A DNA stretch of 64,000 nucleotides, taken from the NCBI RefSeq assembly GCF_947499845.1, contig NZ_CANMPM010000013.1:1-64000 (forward strand). The letters run 5' to 3'. This stretch comes from an uncultured Pseudokineococcus sp. Its GTDB lineage: Bacteria; Actinomycetota; Actinomycetes; Actinomycetales; Quadrisphaeraceae. A program made the position numbers and the translations under genes. Of this stretch, positions 25,671 to 34,120 are shown one piece after another. The notes beneath the pieces were generated by a model, which saw only the letters and a list, made by a program, of their open reading frames with translations, had not been told where the DNA came from and searched no databases. The number at the start of each line of letters is the position of its first letter. Within the stretch, counting starts at the first letter, position 1.

Positions 25671-26096
25671 GTGAGCACGACGAACGACGTCCGCACGGGC
25701 CGCGTCCGCATCGCCGAGCACCTGCTCGTCGTCGGCCGCCCCGTCGCCCGCGACGCCGCCCTCCCTGTGAGCGCGCCGCGCCTCGCGCCCGTCGCGGGTC
25801 GGCCCGGGGGAGAGCTCCGTCCGCAGGACGGCGCCGTGCCCGCCGGTCGTGCTCTCGGCGGTCTCGAGCCCACCACCTCCTCCGCGGACCTCACCAGCCC
25901 CGTGAACGGCGCCTCCGGCGCCGTCGTCGCGACCGGCGCCTCCGGCGCCGTCATCGCGACCGGCGTCTCCGGCGCTCTGATCGCGACCGGCGTCTCCGGC
26001 GCTCTGATCGCGAACGGCGCCTCCGGCGCCGAGCGTCCCTTCCGCTCCTGCGGGACCCCCGTCCCCGGCAGCGCTCCGACCGGCACGGCCCCCTAG
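25671..26096 (+). CDS. Upstream ORF in the whiB7 leader
   Basis: 141 codons from GTG 25671 (a second GTG at 25668), with GAGGAGG 10 nt upstream. Codon choice is almost fully G/C at third positions, so it looks translated. The first 40 residues (STTNDVRTGRVRIAEHLLVV region) look like ordinary protein; the rest is low complexity, including four copies of a 9-residue Gly/Ala/Ser/Val repeat. It ends 22 nt before a 16-bp hairpin and 131 nt before whiB7. In mycobacteria and Streptomyces a translated leader ORF lets ribosome stalling antiterminate whiB7/wblC; that role is inferred here. It is unusually long for such a leader peptide. Confidence 0.6.
   Translation: MSTTNDVRTGRVRIAEHLLVVGRPVARDAALPVSAPRLAPVAGRPGGELRPQDGAVPAGRALGGLEPTTSSADLTSPVNGASGAVVATGASGAVIATGVSGALIATGVSGALIANGASGAERPFRSCGTPVPGSAPTGTAP
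25908..26033 (+). repeat. 27-bp tandem repeat inside the whiB7 leader ORF
   Basis: Four 27-bp copies starting at 25908, 25935, 25962 and 25989 plus an 18-bp fragment at 26016. The unit starts GGCGCCTCCGGCGCCGTC and encodes GASGAVVAT variants in frame with the leader ORF. Each unit holds a GGCGCC...GGCGCC dyad in the first 15 bases (GGCGTC...GGCGCT in two copies), so the RNA could form serial small hairpins. Confidence 0.92.
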
Positions 26097-26117
26097 GCCG
26101 CCGCTCGAGGCCCTGCC

Positions 26118-26175
26118 GAGGCCGCGGCTCCCGACCCGGGAGCCGCGGCCTCTCCCGTCCCACCGCCGCGGCTCC
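26118..26175 (+). promoter_or_regulatory. Attenuator: terminator hairpin with overlapping alternative hairpin
   Basis: GAGGCCGCGGCTCCCG (26118-26133) and CGGGAGCCGCGGCCTC (26137-26152) form a perfect 16-bp stem with a 3-nt loop, between the leader ORF stop and whiB7. Downstream CCGCGGCTCC (26166-26175) is a perfect 10-bp complement of GGAGCCGCGG (26139-26148) in the right arm. The right arm can therefore pair either upstream or downstream. If a stalled ribosome or other event occludes the left arm, the alternative hairpin could form. The full stem is far more stable. This is the layout expected for transcription attenuation; no T-run is present. Confidence 0.65.
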
Positions 26176-26227
26176 TCCTGACCGCCCACGCCCGACGCCC
26201 TCGGGCAGCACCACCAGGAGAAGACCC

Positions 26228-26515
26228 GTGCAGCTCACGGCCATGCTCGAGCCGACCGCCCGAGGCGTCGACGACCTCTCCGTCCCCTGCCGGGACGGCG
26301 AGGGCGACCTCTGGTTCGCCGAGGCCCCCGCCGCCCTCGAGGAGGCGAAGGCGCGCTGCGCCCCCTGCCCCCTCCGGGAGGCCTGCCTCGCCGGCGCCCT
26401 CGACCGGCGCGAGCCGTGGGGCGTCTGGGGCGGCGAGATCTTCGACGGCGGAGCCGTCATCGCCCGCAAGCGGCCCCGCGGCCGCCCCCGCAAGCACCCG
26501 GTCGCCGTCGCCTGA
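26228..26515 (+). CDS. whiB7: WhiB7, Fe-S transcriptional activator of antibiotic resistance
   Basis: 95 residues. Four Cys ligate a [4Fe-4S] cluster (21, 44, 47, 53 in C..CxxCx5C), followed by the WhiB7-type GVWGGE turn (65-70) and a C-terminal AT-hook RGRPRKH (84-90), which together separate WhiB7 from other Wbl proteins. It binds the primary sigma factor and activates promoters bearing an A/T-rich box, inducing intrinsic resistance to ribosome-targeting antibiotics. The GTG start has AGGAGAAG at good spacing. The position beside uvrD2 is the canonical actinobacterial one. It is preceded by a long attenuator leader. Confidence 0.96.
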   Translation: MQLTAMLEPTARGVDDLSVPCRDGEGDLWFAEAPAALEEAKARCAPCPLREACLAGALDRREPWGVWGGEIFDGGAVIARKRPRGRPRKHPVAVA

Positions 26516-26598
26516 CGGCGCCCGCCGCACCACCTGCCCTCGCACCACGGCCCGACGACCCGCCAGCCGGGCGGGAGGGCCCGCCCCCGGGAGCCGCC

Positions 26599-26853
26599 AT
26601 GACCACCCGCCCGACCACCCTGACCCCCTTCCCCGACACCGCCGGCGTGATGGCCCGGCCGACGGTGTCCCCGACCACCTCGGCCGTCCTGTCGGCGCGG
26701 GCCCTGCGCGGCTCCCGCGACGAGCGGCGCGTCGCCGACGCGCTCGCCCGGCGCGCCGCCGAGCGCCTCCAGGGGCGCGCCGACCGGGCCGCCGCGCGGG
26801 CCGCCCGGGCCCGCTCGCGGGCCGAGTCCGCCGCCGTCCTCGCCCGGGCGTGA
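26599..26853 (+). CDS. Small hypothetical basic protein downstream of whiB7
   Basis: 84 residues from an ATG with CGGGAG 6 nt upstream, beginning 83 bp after whiB7 and ending before a terminator, so probably co-transcribed with it. The C-terminal half is a highly charged Ala/Arg helix ([20 protein letters not shown]), predicted alpha-helical or coiled. I recognise no family. Third positions are G/C-biased, but any frame here would be, so coding status is moderate. Confidence 0.5.
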   Translation: MTTRPTTLTPFPDTAGVMARPTVSPTTSAVLSARALRGSRDERRVADALARRAAERLQGRADRAAARAARARSRAESAAVLARA

Positions 26854-26913
26854 CGCCCGGCCTCGGACCCGGACCCGGCCGGGGGACCGGTCGGCCCGGC
26901 GTCAGCACGACCC

Positions 26914-26947
26914 CAGGAGCCCGCCACCCGTCGGTGGCGGGCTCCTG
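26914..26947 (+). terminator. Terminator of the whiB7 transcript
   Basis: CAGGAGCCCGCCACC (26914-26928) and GGTGGCGGGCTCCTG (26933-26947) form a perfect 15-bp stem with a 4-nt loop, 60 bp after the small gene. Confidence 0.85.
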
Positions 26948-27002
26948 CCGCTCCCACGCCGGCGCCGGTCGGGACCTCCCCGCGCGCGGGGCGCCCGGTC
27001 GC

Positions 27003-27008
27003 TAGCGT
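27003..27008 (+). promoter_or_regulatory. -10 box TAGCGT, leaderless
   Basis: TAGCGT ends 7 nt before the AIM24-family GTG. Confidence 0.65.
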
Positions 27009-27015
27009 CCGGGGC

Positions 27016-27723
27016 GTGCGCAGCCACCTCTTCGACCCCCGCCACGCCGAGCAGGAGACGCAGGACCGCTGGGCGCGCCAGAACGACAAGATGGCCCGCG
27101 TCGTCCTGGGCCCCGACGTGCTGGCCGCCAAGGGCTCGATGGTCGCCTTCCAGGGCGACGTCCGCTTCGACCACGAGGGCTCGGGCAGCATCGGCCGGCT
27201 CGTCCGCCGGATGGTCTCCTCGGCCGACACCCCCCTCATGCGGTGCTCGGGCCGCGGGGAGGTCTTCCTCGCCCGCCGCGCCGAGGACGTGTTCACCGTC
27301 GAGCTCGAGGGGGACGCCATCTCGGTCGACGGCGCCAACGTGCTCGCCTTCGACGCCGACCTCGACTGGGACGTCCGGCGCGTCCAGGGCGCCGGCACCC
27401 TCACCGGCGGGCTCTTCACCCTGGAGATCAGCGGCCGCGGCACGGTGGCCCTCACGAGCGACGGCCCGCCGGTGCTCCTCGACTGCTCGCGGCAGCCGAC
27501 GTCCGTCGACCTCCAGGCCGCCGTCGCGTGGTCGGCGGACCTGCGACCGGAGCTGCGCAGCAGCCTCAACGCCCGCTCGATGCTGCGGGGCGGCTCGGGG
27601 GAGGCCTTCCAGTACGTCTTCTCCGGGCCCGGGTTCGTCGTCGTCCAGCCGAGCGAGGGCCAGCCGGTGCCGCAGGGCGGCGGCGGGGGCGGCGGCGGGG
27701 GCCTGGGAGACCTCTTCTCCTGA
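27016..27723 (+). CDS. AIM24 family protein
   Basis: 235 residues with the AIM24/TspO-associated beta-sandwich family pattern: [38 protein letters not shown] (abridged), [19 protein letters not shown] and [24 protein letters not shown] (abridged). The C-terminus is a nine-glycine run followed by LGDLFS. The bacterial function is not established; it is probably cytoplasmic. Transcription looks leaderless, and prfB follows after 80 bp with its own promoter. Confidence 0.85.
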   Translation: MRSHLFDPRHAEQETQDRWARQNDKMARVVLGPDVLAAKGSMVAFQGDVRFDHEGSGSIGRLVRRMVSSADTPLMRCSGRGEVFLARRAEDVFTVELEGDAISVDGANVLAFDADLDWDVRRVQGAGTLTGGLFTLEISGRGTVALTSDGPPVLLDCSRQPTSVDLQAAVAWSADLRPELRSSLNARSMLRGGSGEAFQYVFSGPGFVVVQPSEGQPVPQGGGGGGGGGLGDLFS

Positions 27724-27791
27724 CCCCGCGGGGGCGGGTCCTCCTGACCCGGCGGGCGCGAGCGTCCGCCGGGCGGGCCGGCGCCCGGGCG

Positions 27792-27797
27792 TAGGCT
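27792..27797 (+). promoter_or_regulatory. -10 box TAGGCT, leaderless prfB promoter
   Basis: TAGGCT lies 8 nt before the prfB GTG with no Shine-Dalgarno between. Confidence 0.6.
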
Positions 27798-27805
27798 CGG
27801 GCCTC

Positions 27806-28930
27806 GTGGCTGCCGTCGACTTCCCCGCCGAGATCCGCGACCTCCGGACCACGTACGGGTCGATCCGCGACGTCACGGACGTCGAGGCGCTGCGCGCCAC
27901 CATCCGCGAGCTGTCCGAGCAGGCGTCGGCTCCGGACCTGTGGGACGACGTCGACCACGCCCAGCAGGTCACGAGCCGCCTGTCGCACGCCCAGGGCGAG
28001 GCCGAGCGCATCGACCGGCTCGGGCGCCAGCTCGACGACCTCGAGGTCCTCGTCGAGATGGCGGAGGCGGCCGAGGGGGAGGAGCGGACCGAGACCCTCG
28101 CCGAGGCCGGGCGCGAGCTCGAGCAGCTGAAGGCCGCCATGGGGCAGCTCGAGGTCCGGACCCTGCTGTCGGGGGAGTACGACCCCCGCGAGGCCATCGT
28201 CACCATCCGCGCGGAGGCGGGCGGCGTCGACGCCGCCGACTTCGCCGAGATGCTCCTGCGGATGTACCTGCGCTGGAGCGAGCGCCACGGCTACCCGACG
28301 GACGTCTACGACACCTCCTTCGCCGAGGAGGCCGGCATCAAGTCGGCCACCTTCAAGGTCGCGGCGCCCTACGCCTACGGCACGCTCTCGGTCGAGCAGG
28401 GCACCCACCGCCTCGTCCGCATCTCGCCCTTCGACAACCAGGGGCGCCGCCAGACCTCCTTCGCGGGCGTCGAGGTGCTGCCCGTCGTGGCGGAGACCGA
28501 CCAGGTCGACATCCCCGAGAACGACCTGCGCGTCGACGTCTTCCGCTCCTCCGGCCCCGGCGGCCAGAGCGTCAACACGACCGACTCGGCGGTGCGCCTG
28601 ACGCACCTGCCCACCGGCATCGTCGTGTCCTGCCAGAACGAGAAGAGCCAGCTGCAGAACAAGGCCGCCGCGCTCCGCGTGCTCCAGGCGCGCCTCCTCG
28701 AGCGGGCGCGCGCCGAGCGCCAGGCCGAGCTCGACGCCCTCAAGGGCGCCGACGCCGGCAGCTGGGGCAACCAGATGCGCTCCTACGTGCTGCACCCGTA
28801 CCAGATGGTCAAGGACCTGCGGACCGAGCACGAGGTCGGCAACACCTCGGGCGTCTTCGACGGCGACATCGACGGCTTCCTCGAGTCCGGCATCCGCTGG
28901 CGCCGCCAGGCCGACCGCGCGTCCGCCTGA
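27806..28930 (+). CDS. prfB: Peptide chain release factor 2
   Basis: 374 residues. It recognises UGA and UAA stop codons. The codon-reading SPF tripeptide is in RISPFDNQ (about 210), and the peptidyl-hydrolysis GGQ is in [14 protein letters not shown] (about 250). The C-terminal RNEKSQ-like segment reads [15 protein letters not shown]. It is encoded in one frame, so the +1 programmed frameshift of enteric prfB is absent, as usual in actinobacteria. It is followed by ftsE, the same gene neighbourhood as in mycobacteria. Confidence 0.97.
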   Translation: MAAVDFPAEIRDLRTTYGSIRDVTDVEALRATIRELSEQASAPDLWDDVDHAQQVTSRLSHAQGEAERIDRLGRQLDDLEVLVEMAEAAEGEERTETLAEAGRELEQLKAAMGQLEVRTLLSGEYDPREAIVTIRAEAGGVDAADFAEMLLRMYLRWSERHGYPTDVYDTSFAEEAGIKSATFKVAAPYAYGTLSVEQGTHRLVRISPFDNQGRRQTSFAGVEVLPVVAETDQVDIPENDLRVDVFRSSGPGGQSVNTTDSAVRLTHLPTGIVVSCQNEKSQLQNKAAALRVLQARLLERARAERQAELDALKGADAGSWGNQMRSYVLHPYQMVKDLRTEHEVGNTSGVFDGDIDGFLESGIRWRRQADRASA

Positions 28931-29273
28931 CCCGCCCGTCCGCCCCGCCGTCCGACCACGCCGGCTCCCCGCCGCCACCCCTCGGGGGCGCACCTCGCGG
29001 GCGGGCGGCGGGCTGCGCCGTCCGCGTGGTCCTCCACCACGGTCCGGCCACGATCCGTGGTGGATCGTTGACCGATCGTGACCTGTGTGGACGGCCGTTT
29101 CGGGATGCGGTGTGGCAGGACGTATGGTCGGCCACGGCCAGGGAAGCTGCGCGTCCGGCGCGCAGGCGGGTCGAGCAGGACGGCGGTGACCCCGCCGTCC
29201 CGGAGGCCCGCGTCGACGCACCATCCGCAAGGACGACCCCGAGACCCCGAGACCCGGCCCCGCAGGACGTGCA
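28931..29273 (+). other. 343-bp spacer between prfB and ftsE
   Basis: No coding signal or ribosome-binding site is seen. It contains CCACCAC (29035-29041) opposed to GTGGTGG (29057-29063), overlapped by GATCC...GGATC. TTGACC lies at 29068 and TATGGT at 29123, but they are 49 bp apart and cannot form one promoter. TATGGT is the better -10 candidate for the ftsEX operon, giving a leader of about 140 nt. Confidence 0.4.
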
Positions 29274-30071
29274 GTGATCCGCTTCGACGACGTCACGAAG
29301 ACGTACGACCGCACCGCCCGACCGGCCCTCGACGGGGTCGACCTCGAGGTGTCGCGCGGTGAGTTCGTCTTCCTCGTTGGCGCCTCGGGGTCCGGGAAGT
29401 CCACCTTCCTCCGCCTCGTGCTGAAGGAGGAGGACGCCACGTCCGGGGCGGTGCAGGTCGCGGGCAAGGACCTGCGCCGGCTGTCGAGCTGGAAGGTCCC
29501 GCACCTGCGCCGTCAGATCGGCGTCGTGTTCCAGGACTTCCGCCTCCTGCCGGGCAAGACGGTCTTCCAGAACGTCGCCTTCGCGCTGCAGGTCATCGGT
29601 CGCTCCCGCGGCTCCATCGCCGCCGCCGTGCCCGAGGTGCTCGAGCTGGTGGGCCTCGAGGGCAAGGGCGACCGCCTGCCGCACGAGCTGTCCGGCGGTG
29701 AGCAGCAGCGCGTGGCCATCGCGCGCGCCATCGTCAACAGCCCCGCCATCCTCCTGGCCGACGAGCCGACGGGGAACCTCGACCCCACGACGAGCCTCGG
29801 CATCACCCGCCTGCTCGAGCGGATCAACGGCCGCGGCACCACCGTCGTCATGGCCACCCACGACGACGACATCGTCGACAGCATGCGCAAGCGGGTCGTC
29901 GAGCTCGTCGACGGCCACGTGGTCCGCGACGAGCACCAGGGCGGCTACGTCACGGGGGCGATCCCCGTGGTGCCCGCGCCCGAGGTGTCGGTGGACCACC
30001 GGGGCGCGGCGGCCGTGGACGTCCCGGCCGACGGGCGCCCCGTCGCCGAGCAGGGCGGTGGCGCGCGGTGA
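29274..30071 (+). CDS. ftsE: Cell division ATP-binding protein FtsE
   Basis: 265 residues. ABC ATPase with Walker [10 protein letters not shown] (36-44), signature [14 protein letters not shown] (about 139), Walker [14 protein letters not shown] (about 158) and H-loop ATHDDD. The C-terminus extends about 35 residues beyond the E. coli protein. FtsE drives FtsX to activate septal peptidoglycan hydrolases. The GTG start is consistent with the FtsE N-terminus [11 protein letters not shown]. The stop overlaps ftsX (GTGA), giving coupled 1:1 expression. Confidence 0.97.
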   Translation: MIRFDDVTKTYDRTARPALDGVDLEVSRGEFVFLVGASGSGKSTFLRLVLKEEDATSGAVQVAGKDLRRLSSWKVPHLRRQIGVVFQDFRLLPGKTVFQNVAFALQVIGRSRGSIAAAVPEVLELVGLEGKGDRLPHELSGGEQQRVAIARAIVNSPAILLADEPTGNLDPTTSLGITRLLERINGRGTTVVMATHDDDIVDSMRKRVVELVDGHVVRDEHQGGYVTGAIPVVPAPEVSVDHRGAAAVDVPADGRPVAEQGGGAR

Positions 30072-30973
30072 GGCTCCAGTTCGTGCTCTCCGAGATCGGC
30101 ATCGGCCTGCGCCGCAACCTCGCCATGACGATCTCCGTGGTGCTCGTCACCTTCGTCTCGCTGACCTTCGTGGGCGCCGGCGCGCTCATGCAGCAGCAGG
30201 TGTCGACGATGAAGGGCGACTGGTACGACCGCGTCCAGGTGGCGATCTTCCTGTGCACGCAGGACAGCCTCTCGGCGAGCTGCTCGGGCGCGGCGACGGA
30301 CGCCGACAAGGCGGCGATCGAGCAGGCCCTCGCCTCCCCGCCGCTGTCCCAGTACGTCTCCGAGGTCGAGTTCGAGACGAGCGACGAGGCCTACGCCCAG
30401 TTCCAGGAGCAGGACGCCGAGCTCAGCGCCTCCGTGACGCCGGACCAGCTGCCCGAGTCCTTCCGCGTCGGCCTCGAGGACCCGGAGCGCTTCGGCGTCA
30501 TCAGCGAGAGCTTCCAGGGCAGCCCGGGGGTCGAGCAGGTCGTCGACCAGCGCGAGGTGCTCGAGCCCTTCTTCGCCGTCCTCAACGCCGCGACGGCCGG
30601 CTCGCTGGCCCTGGCGGGCGTCATGCTCGTCGCCGCCGTGCTCCTCATCGGGACGACGATCCGCCTGGCGGCCTTCAACCGGCGCCGCGAGACGGGCATC
30701 ATGCGGCTCGTCGGCGCCTCCAGCACCTTCCTGCAGCTGCCGTTCCTCCTCGAGGGCGTCATCGCCGTCTGCCTCGGGGCGGGAATGGCGGGCGCCGTCC
30801 TGCTGCTGGCCGTGGACCGGGGCGTCACCGGCTGGCTGGCCGAGCAGGTGCCCGCGTTCGACTACATCACCACGACCGACGTGTGGGCCACGATCCCGTG
30901 GCTGTTCGTCGGCGGCATCGTCCTGGCGAGCGTCGCGTCGCTCGTGTCCCTGTCCCGCTACCTGAAGGTCTGA
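30068..30973 (+). CDS. ftsX: Cell division protein FtsX
   Basis: 301 residues. There is one N-terminal transmembrane helix (about 20-45), an extracellular loop (about 46-175) and three C-terminal helices, the FtsX topology. The extracellular domain contains two Cys ([12 protein letters not shown]) likely forming a disulfide, as in mycobacterial FtsX. The coupling-helix region reads [16 protein letters not shown]. It transmits FtsE ATP hydrolysis across the membrane to a periplasmic hydrolase. It overlaps ftsE by 4 bp and is followed after 4 bp by the LytM peptidase gene. Confidence 0.96.
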   Translation: MRLQFVLSEIGIGLRRNLAMTISVVLVTFVSLTFVGAGALMQQQVSTMKGDWYDRVQVAIFLCTQDSLSASCSGAATDADKAAIEQALASPPLSQYVSEVEFETSDEAYAQFQEQDAELSASVTPDQLPESFRVGLEDPERFGVISESFQGSPGVEQVVDQREVLEPFFAVLNAATAGSLALAGVMLVAAVLLIGTTIRLAAFNRRRETGIMRLVGASSTFLQLPFLLEGVIAVCLGAGMAGAVLLLAVDRGVTGWLAEQVPAFDYITTTDVWATIPWLFVGGIVLASVASLVSLSRYLKV

Positions 30974-30977
30974 CTCG

Positions 30978-32327
30978 ATGAGCCTGCCCCCCGCGTCGGC
31001 GCTCGTGCGCCCCCGCTGCCTCCTGCGCCCGGCCGTGGCCGCCCTCGGGCTGGCCCTGGCCGTGTCGTTCGTCCCGGGTGGGGGCCCGGCGACGGCGGCC
31101 CCCGGCGACGGCGCCAAGGCCGACAAGCAGGCGGTCGACCAGGCCCTGCACGCGCTGCAGGAGGACCTCGTCGGCACGTCCGAGGAGCTCACCTCGGCCT
31201 ACGCCGAGTACGCCGCGGTGCAGGAGCAGCTGCCCGGCGCCCAGAAGGCGGCCGACCTCGCGCGCCAGGTGCAGGCGGAGGCGCAGGCCCAGGCCGACGA
31301 CCTCGCGCAGCGCCTCAGCGCGTCGCAGAAGGCGCAGACGGCCGCCGAGGAGTCGGTCCGCGAGACCGAGCAGGCCATGACGGCCTCGCGGAGCAACCTC
31401 GGCAACATCGCCGCGTCGGCCTACCGCAGCAACGGCGTGCCGAAGGGCCTGGCGCTGGCGATGGGCTCGGCCGACCCGGACGACTTCGCCTCCAGCACCG
31501 CCGCCGTCTCGAGCCTGTCGACGGCCGAGAAGGACGTGCTCGCGGCGCTGAGCTCCGACGAGGCCGTGCGGCAGAGCGCCACGACGCGCCTGACGGCGGT
31601 GCGCCAGCAGGTCGCCGACCTCAAGGCCGAGGCCGAGCAGAAGCTCGCCGTGGCGACCGAGGCCGCGGAGGCCGCAGCGCAGCGCCAGGCCGAGGTCGAG
31701 ACCCTCATCGCCCGCCAGCAGCAGGCCGTCGCGACGATCGAGTCGCGGCAGGCCGAGGAGCAGGCCCGCATGGACCAGCTCCAGGCGGAGTCCGACTCCC
31801 TGGGCGCTCAGCTGCGCGCCATCGCCGAGGAGGAGCGCGCCCAGGAGGAGGCCCGTCGGGCGGCCGAGGCCGCCGCCGCGCAGGCGTCCGGCCGCAGCGC
31901 GCCCTCGGCGGTCAGCCGCGGCACCTTCCGCGACACCGGGGGCACCTTCCTGCGGCCCGCCGGCACCATCAGCTCGCCGTTCGGCATGCGCATGCACCCG
32001 ATCAAGCACTACATGAAGCTCCACAGCGGGCAGGACTTCGCCGCGGGCTGCGGGACGCCCGTCCGCGCGGCCGCGGACGGCGAGATCGTCTCCGCCGGGT
32101 CGAACGGCAGCTACGGCAACATCACCGTCATCAACCACGGCATCGTCCGCGGCCAGCCCGTGGCCACGGCCTACGCCCACATGCAGAGCTTCGCCGTGAC
32201 GTCGGGCTCGGTGACGCGGGGCCAGGTCATCGGCTACGAGGGCTCCACCGGCGGGTCGACCGGCTGCCACGTGCACTTCGAGGTGCGCGTCGACGGCGCG
32301 CCCACCGACCCCATGGCCTGGATCTGA
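30978..32327 (+). CDS. Secreted coiled-coil LytM (M23) peptidase, candidate FtsEX effector
   Basis: 449 residues. A signal peptide (about 1-38, ending near ATAAPG) precedes a long coiled coil (about 45-290, rich in Ala/Glu/Gln with heptad spacing) and a C-terminal M23 domain (about 325-449). Zinc ligands are visible: LHSGQDFAAG (HxxxD) and the terminal HVHFEVR (HxH). The architecture resembles EnvC and other FtsX-activated hydrolases or activators, but here the M23 ligands are intact, so it may be an active endopeptidase. It begins 4 bp after ftsX and is clearly in the same operon. Confidence 0.92.
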   Translation: MSLPPASALVRPRCLLRPAVAALGLALAVSFVPGGGPATAAPGDGAKADKQAVDQALHALQEDLVGTSEELTSAYAEYAAVQEQLPGAQKAADLARQVQAEAQAQADDLAQRLSASQKAQTAAEESVRETEQAMTASRSNLGNIAASAYRSNGVPKGLALAMGSADPDDFASSTAAVSSLSTAEKDVLAALSSDEAVRQSATTRLTAVRQQVADLKAEAEQKLAVATEAAEAAAQRQAEVETLIARQQQAVATIESRQAEEQARMDQLQAESDSLGAQLRAIAEEERAQEEARRAAEAAAAQASGRSAPSAVSRGTFRDTGGTFLRPAGTISSPFGMRMHPIKHYMKLHSGQDFAAGCGTPVRAAADGEIVSAGSNGSYGNITVINHGIVRGQPVATAYAHMQSFAVTSGSVTRGQVIGYEGSTGGSTGCHVHFEVRVDGAPTDPMAWI

Positions 32328-32383
32328 CCCGGAGCCGTCGGGCGGGCGCCCGCTCCGCCCCGGTCGCCAGGGCCCACGGCTCG

Positions 32384-32389
32384 TAGACT
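32384..32389 (+). promoter_or_regulatory. Candidate -10 TAGACT for smpB
   Basis: TAGACT fits the TANNNT consensus, 108 bp before smpB. A hairpin at 32405-32434 would lie at the very 5' end of the transcript. Confidence 0.4.
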
Positions 32390-32404
32390 GACCTCGGACG
32401 TCCG

Positions 32405-32434
32405 CCGCCGGCGGTCCTCGCGGACCGCCGGCGG
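32405..32434 (+). terminator. Hairpin between LytM peptidase gene and smpB
   Basis: CCGCCGGCGGTCC (32405-32417) and GGACCGCCGGCGG (32422-32434) form a perfect 13-bp stem with loop TCGC. It most likely ends the ftsEX operon; if the TAGACT promoter is real, it could also affect smpB. Confidence 0.65.
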
Positions 32435-32497
32435 TCGTCCGTCCGGGGCCCGCCGGGGCCCCCGGACCGCACGCGCGACGCAGCAGGAGGAGGGGCC

Positions 32498-33013
32498 GTG
32501 GCCAGGGCCGGGCACAAGACCGCCCAGAAGAAGGGCGGGCGCGGCGACGACGGGCGCCTCGTCGTCGCCACGAACCGCCGCGCGCGGCACGACTACCTCC
32601 TCTCCGACACCTGGGAGGCGGGGATCGTGCTCTCCGGCACCGAGGTGAAGTCGCTGCGCGCGGGCCGTGCCTCGCTCGTCGACGGCTTCGTGTCCGTGGA
32701 CCGCGGGGAGGCGTGGCTCGAGGCCGTCCACATCCCCGAGTACACCGAGGGCACCTGGACCAACCACCCGCCCCGGCGCCGGCGCAAGCTCCTCCTGCAC
32801 AAGCTGGAGATCGAGAAGATCGGCGCCGAGGTGCGCGAGGGCGGCATGACCGTCGTCCCGCTCCAGCTCTACTTCACGGGCGGGCGCGCCAAGGTCGAGA
32901 TCGCCCTCGCGCAGGGCAAGAAGAACTGGGACAAGCGCCAGGCGCTGCGCGAGCGCCAGGACACGCGCGAGGCGCAGCGGGCCATGTCCCTGCGCCTGCG
33001 CACCGGCGAGTAG
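32498..33013 (+). CDS. smpB: SsrA-binding protein SmpB
   Basis: 171 residues: a beta-barrel with [20 protein letters not shown] (abridged), [19 protein letters not shown] and the [21 protein letters not shown] tail, whose C-terminal helix probes the mRNA channel in rescued ribosomes. It delivers tmRNA to stalled ribosomes; the tmRNA gene lies 2.5 kb downstream. A strong AGGAGGAGG precedes the GTG. The first 22 residues are a basic extension (Lys/Gly-rich). Confidence 0.97.
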   Translation: MARAGHKTAQKKGGRGDDGRLVVATNRRARHDYLLSDTWEAGIVLSGTEVKSLRAGRASLVDGFVSVDRGEAWLEAVHIPEYTEGTWTNHPPRRRRKLLLHKLEIEKIGAEVREGGMTVVPLQLYFTGGRAKVEIALAQGKKNWDKRQALRERQDTREAQRAMSLRLRTGE

Positions 33014-33055
33014 GGCCCGCCGACCGGTGGGCCCCCGGACGAGGCGAGGACGTCG

Positions 33056-34120
33056 ATGAGCGGCAGCGAGCAGCCCTTCGAGCTGGGGATCACCACCTTC
33101 GCGGAGACCTACCCCGACCCGAGCACGGGCCGCACCCTCTCCCACGGCGAGCGGCTGCGGCAGGTCGTCGCCGAGGTCGAGCTCGCGGAGCAGGTGGGCC
33201 TCGACGTCTACGGCGTGGGGGAGCACCACCGGGCCGACTTCGCGGCGTCCTCGCCGGCCGTCGTCCTGGCGGCGGCGGCGGCGCGGACGTCGCGGATCCG
33301 CCTGACGAGCGCCGTCACGGTCCTGTCCTCCGACGACCCGGTGCGGGTCTACCAGGACTTCGCGACGCTCGACCTTCTGTCGCAGGGGCGCGCGGAGGTC
33401 ATCGCCGGTCGCGGCTCCTTCATCGAGTCCTTCCCGCTCTTCGGCTACGACCTCGGCGACTACGACGAGCTCTTCGCCGAGAAGCTGGAGCTGCTGCTCG
33501 CCATCCGCTCGGCGTCCTCGCGGGGCGAGCCGGTCACGTGGTCGGGCCGCCACCGCCCGGCGCTGGACCGGCAGGAGGTGCACCCGCGCACGGAGGGGCA
33601 CGAGCTCCCCGTCTGGGTCGGCGTCGGGGGCAACCCGCAGTCGGTCGTGCGGGCCGGCCTGCTCGGCCTGCCGATGGCGCTCGCCATCATCGGCGGGCAG
33701 CCGGCGCGCTTCGCGCCGCTCGCCGACCTGCACCGCCGCGCGGTCGCCGAGGCCGGTCACGACCCGCTGCCCGTCGCCGTCCACGCCCACGGCTTCGTCG
33801 GGGAGGACACCGCCTCGGCCGCCGACGCGTACTACCCGTCCTACGCGACGGCGATGTCCCAGCTCGGCCGCGAGCGGGGCTGGGGCGCCATGACCCGGCG
33901 GAGCTTCGACGAGATGCGCGCCCCGCAGGGCTCCCTCGTGCTGGGCGACCCGCAGCTCGTGGCCGACAAGGTCCTCGCCATGCGGCGCGACCTCGGCATC
34001 ACGCGCTTCCTGCTGCACGTGAGCGTTGGCACGCTGCCGCACGACCAGGTGCTGCGGGCGATCGAGCTGCTGGGGACGCAGGTCCGCCCGCTCGTCGAGC
34101 GCGAGCTCGCCGGGGTCTGA
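33056..34120 (+). CDS. LLM-class flavin-dependent oxidoreductase
   Basis: 354 residues with a luciferase-like TIM-barrel fold: GVGEHHRADFAASSPAVVLAA (abridged), RIRLTSAVTVLSSDDPVRVYQDFATLDLLS (abridged), GRAEVIAGRGSFIESFPLFGY (abridged) and PVWVGVGGNPQS. It uses reduced FMN or F420; the substrate is unknown. The ATG at 33056 is 43 bp after smpB. The stop codon lies inside a 24-bp tandem repeat. Confidence 0.92.
   Translation: MSGSEQPFELGITTFAETYPDPSTGRTLSHGERLRQVVAEVELAEQVGLDVYGVGEHHRADFAASSPAVVLAAAAARTSRIRLTSAVTVLSSDDPVRVYQDFATLDLLSQGRAEVIAGRGSFIESFPLFGYDLGDYDELFAEKLELLLAIRSASSRGEPVTWSGRHRPALDRQEVHPRTEGHELPVWVGVGGNPQSVVRAGLLGLPMALAIIGGQPARFAPLADLHRRAVAEAGHDPLPVAVHAHGFVGEDTASAADAYYPSYATAMSQLGRERGWGAMTRRSFDEMRAPQGSLVLGDPQLVADKVLAMRRDLGITRFLLHVSVGTLPHDQVLRAIELLGTQVRPLVERELAGV

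Noticed and set aside
29068-29128. TTGACC and TATGGT as one promoter for ftsE
   Set aside because: The two hexamers are 49 bp apart, incompatible with a single sigma-70-type promoter.
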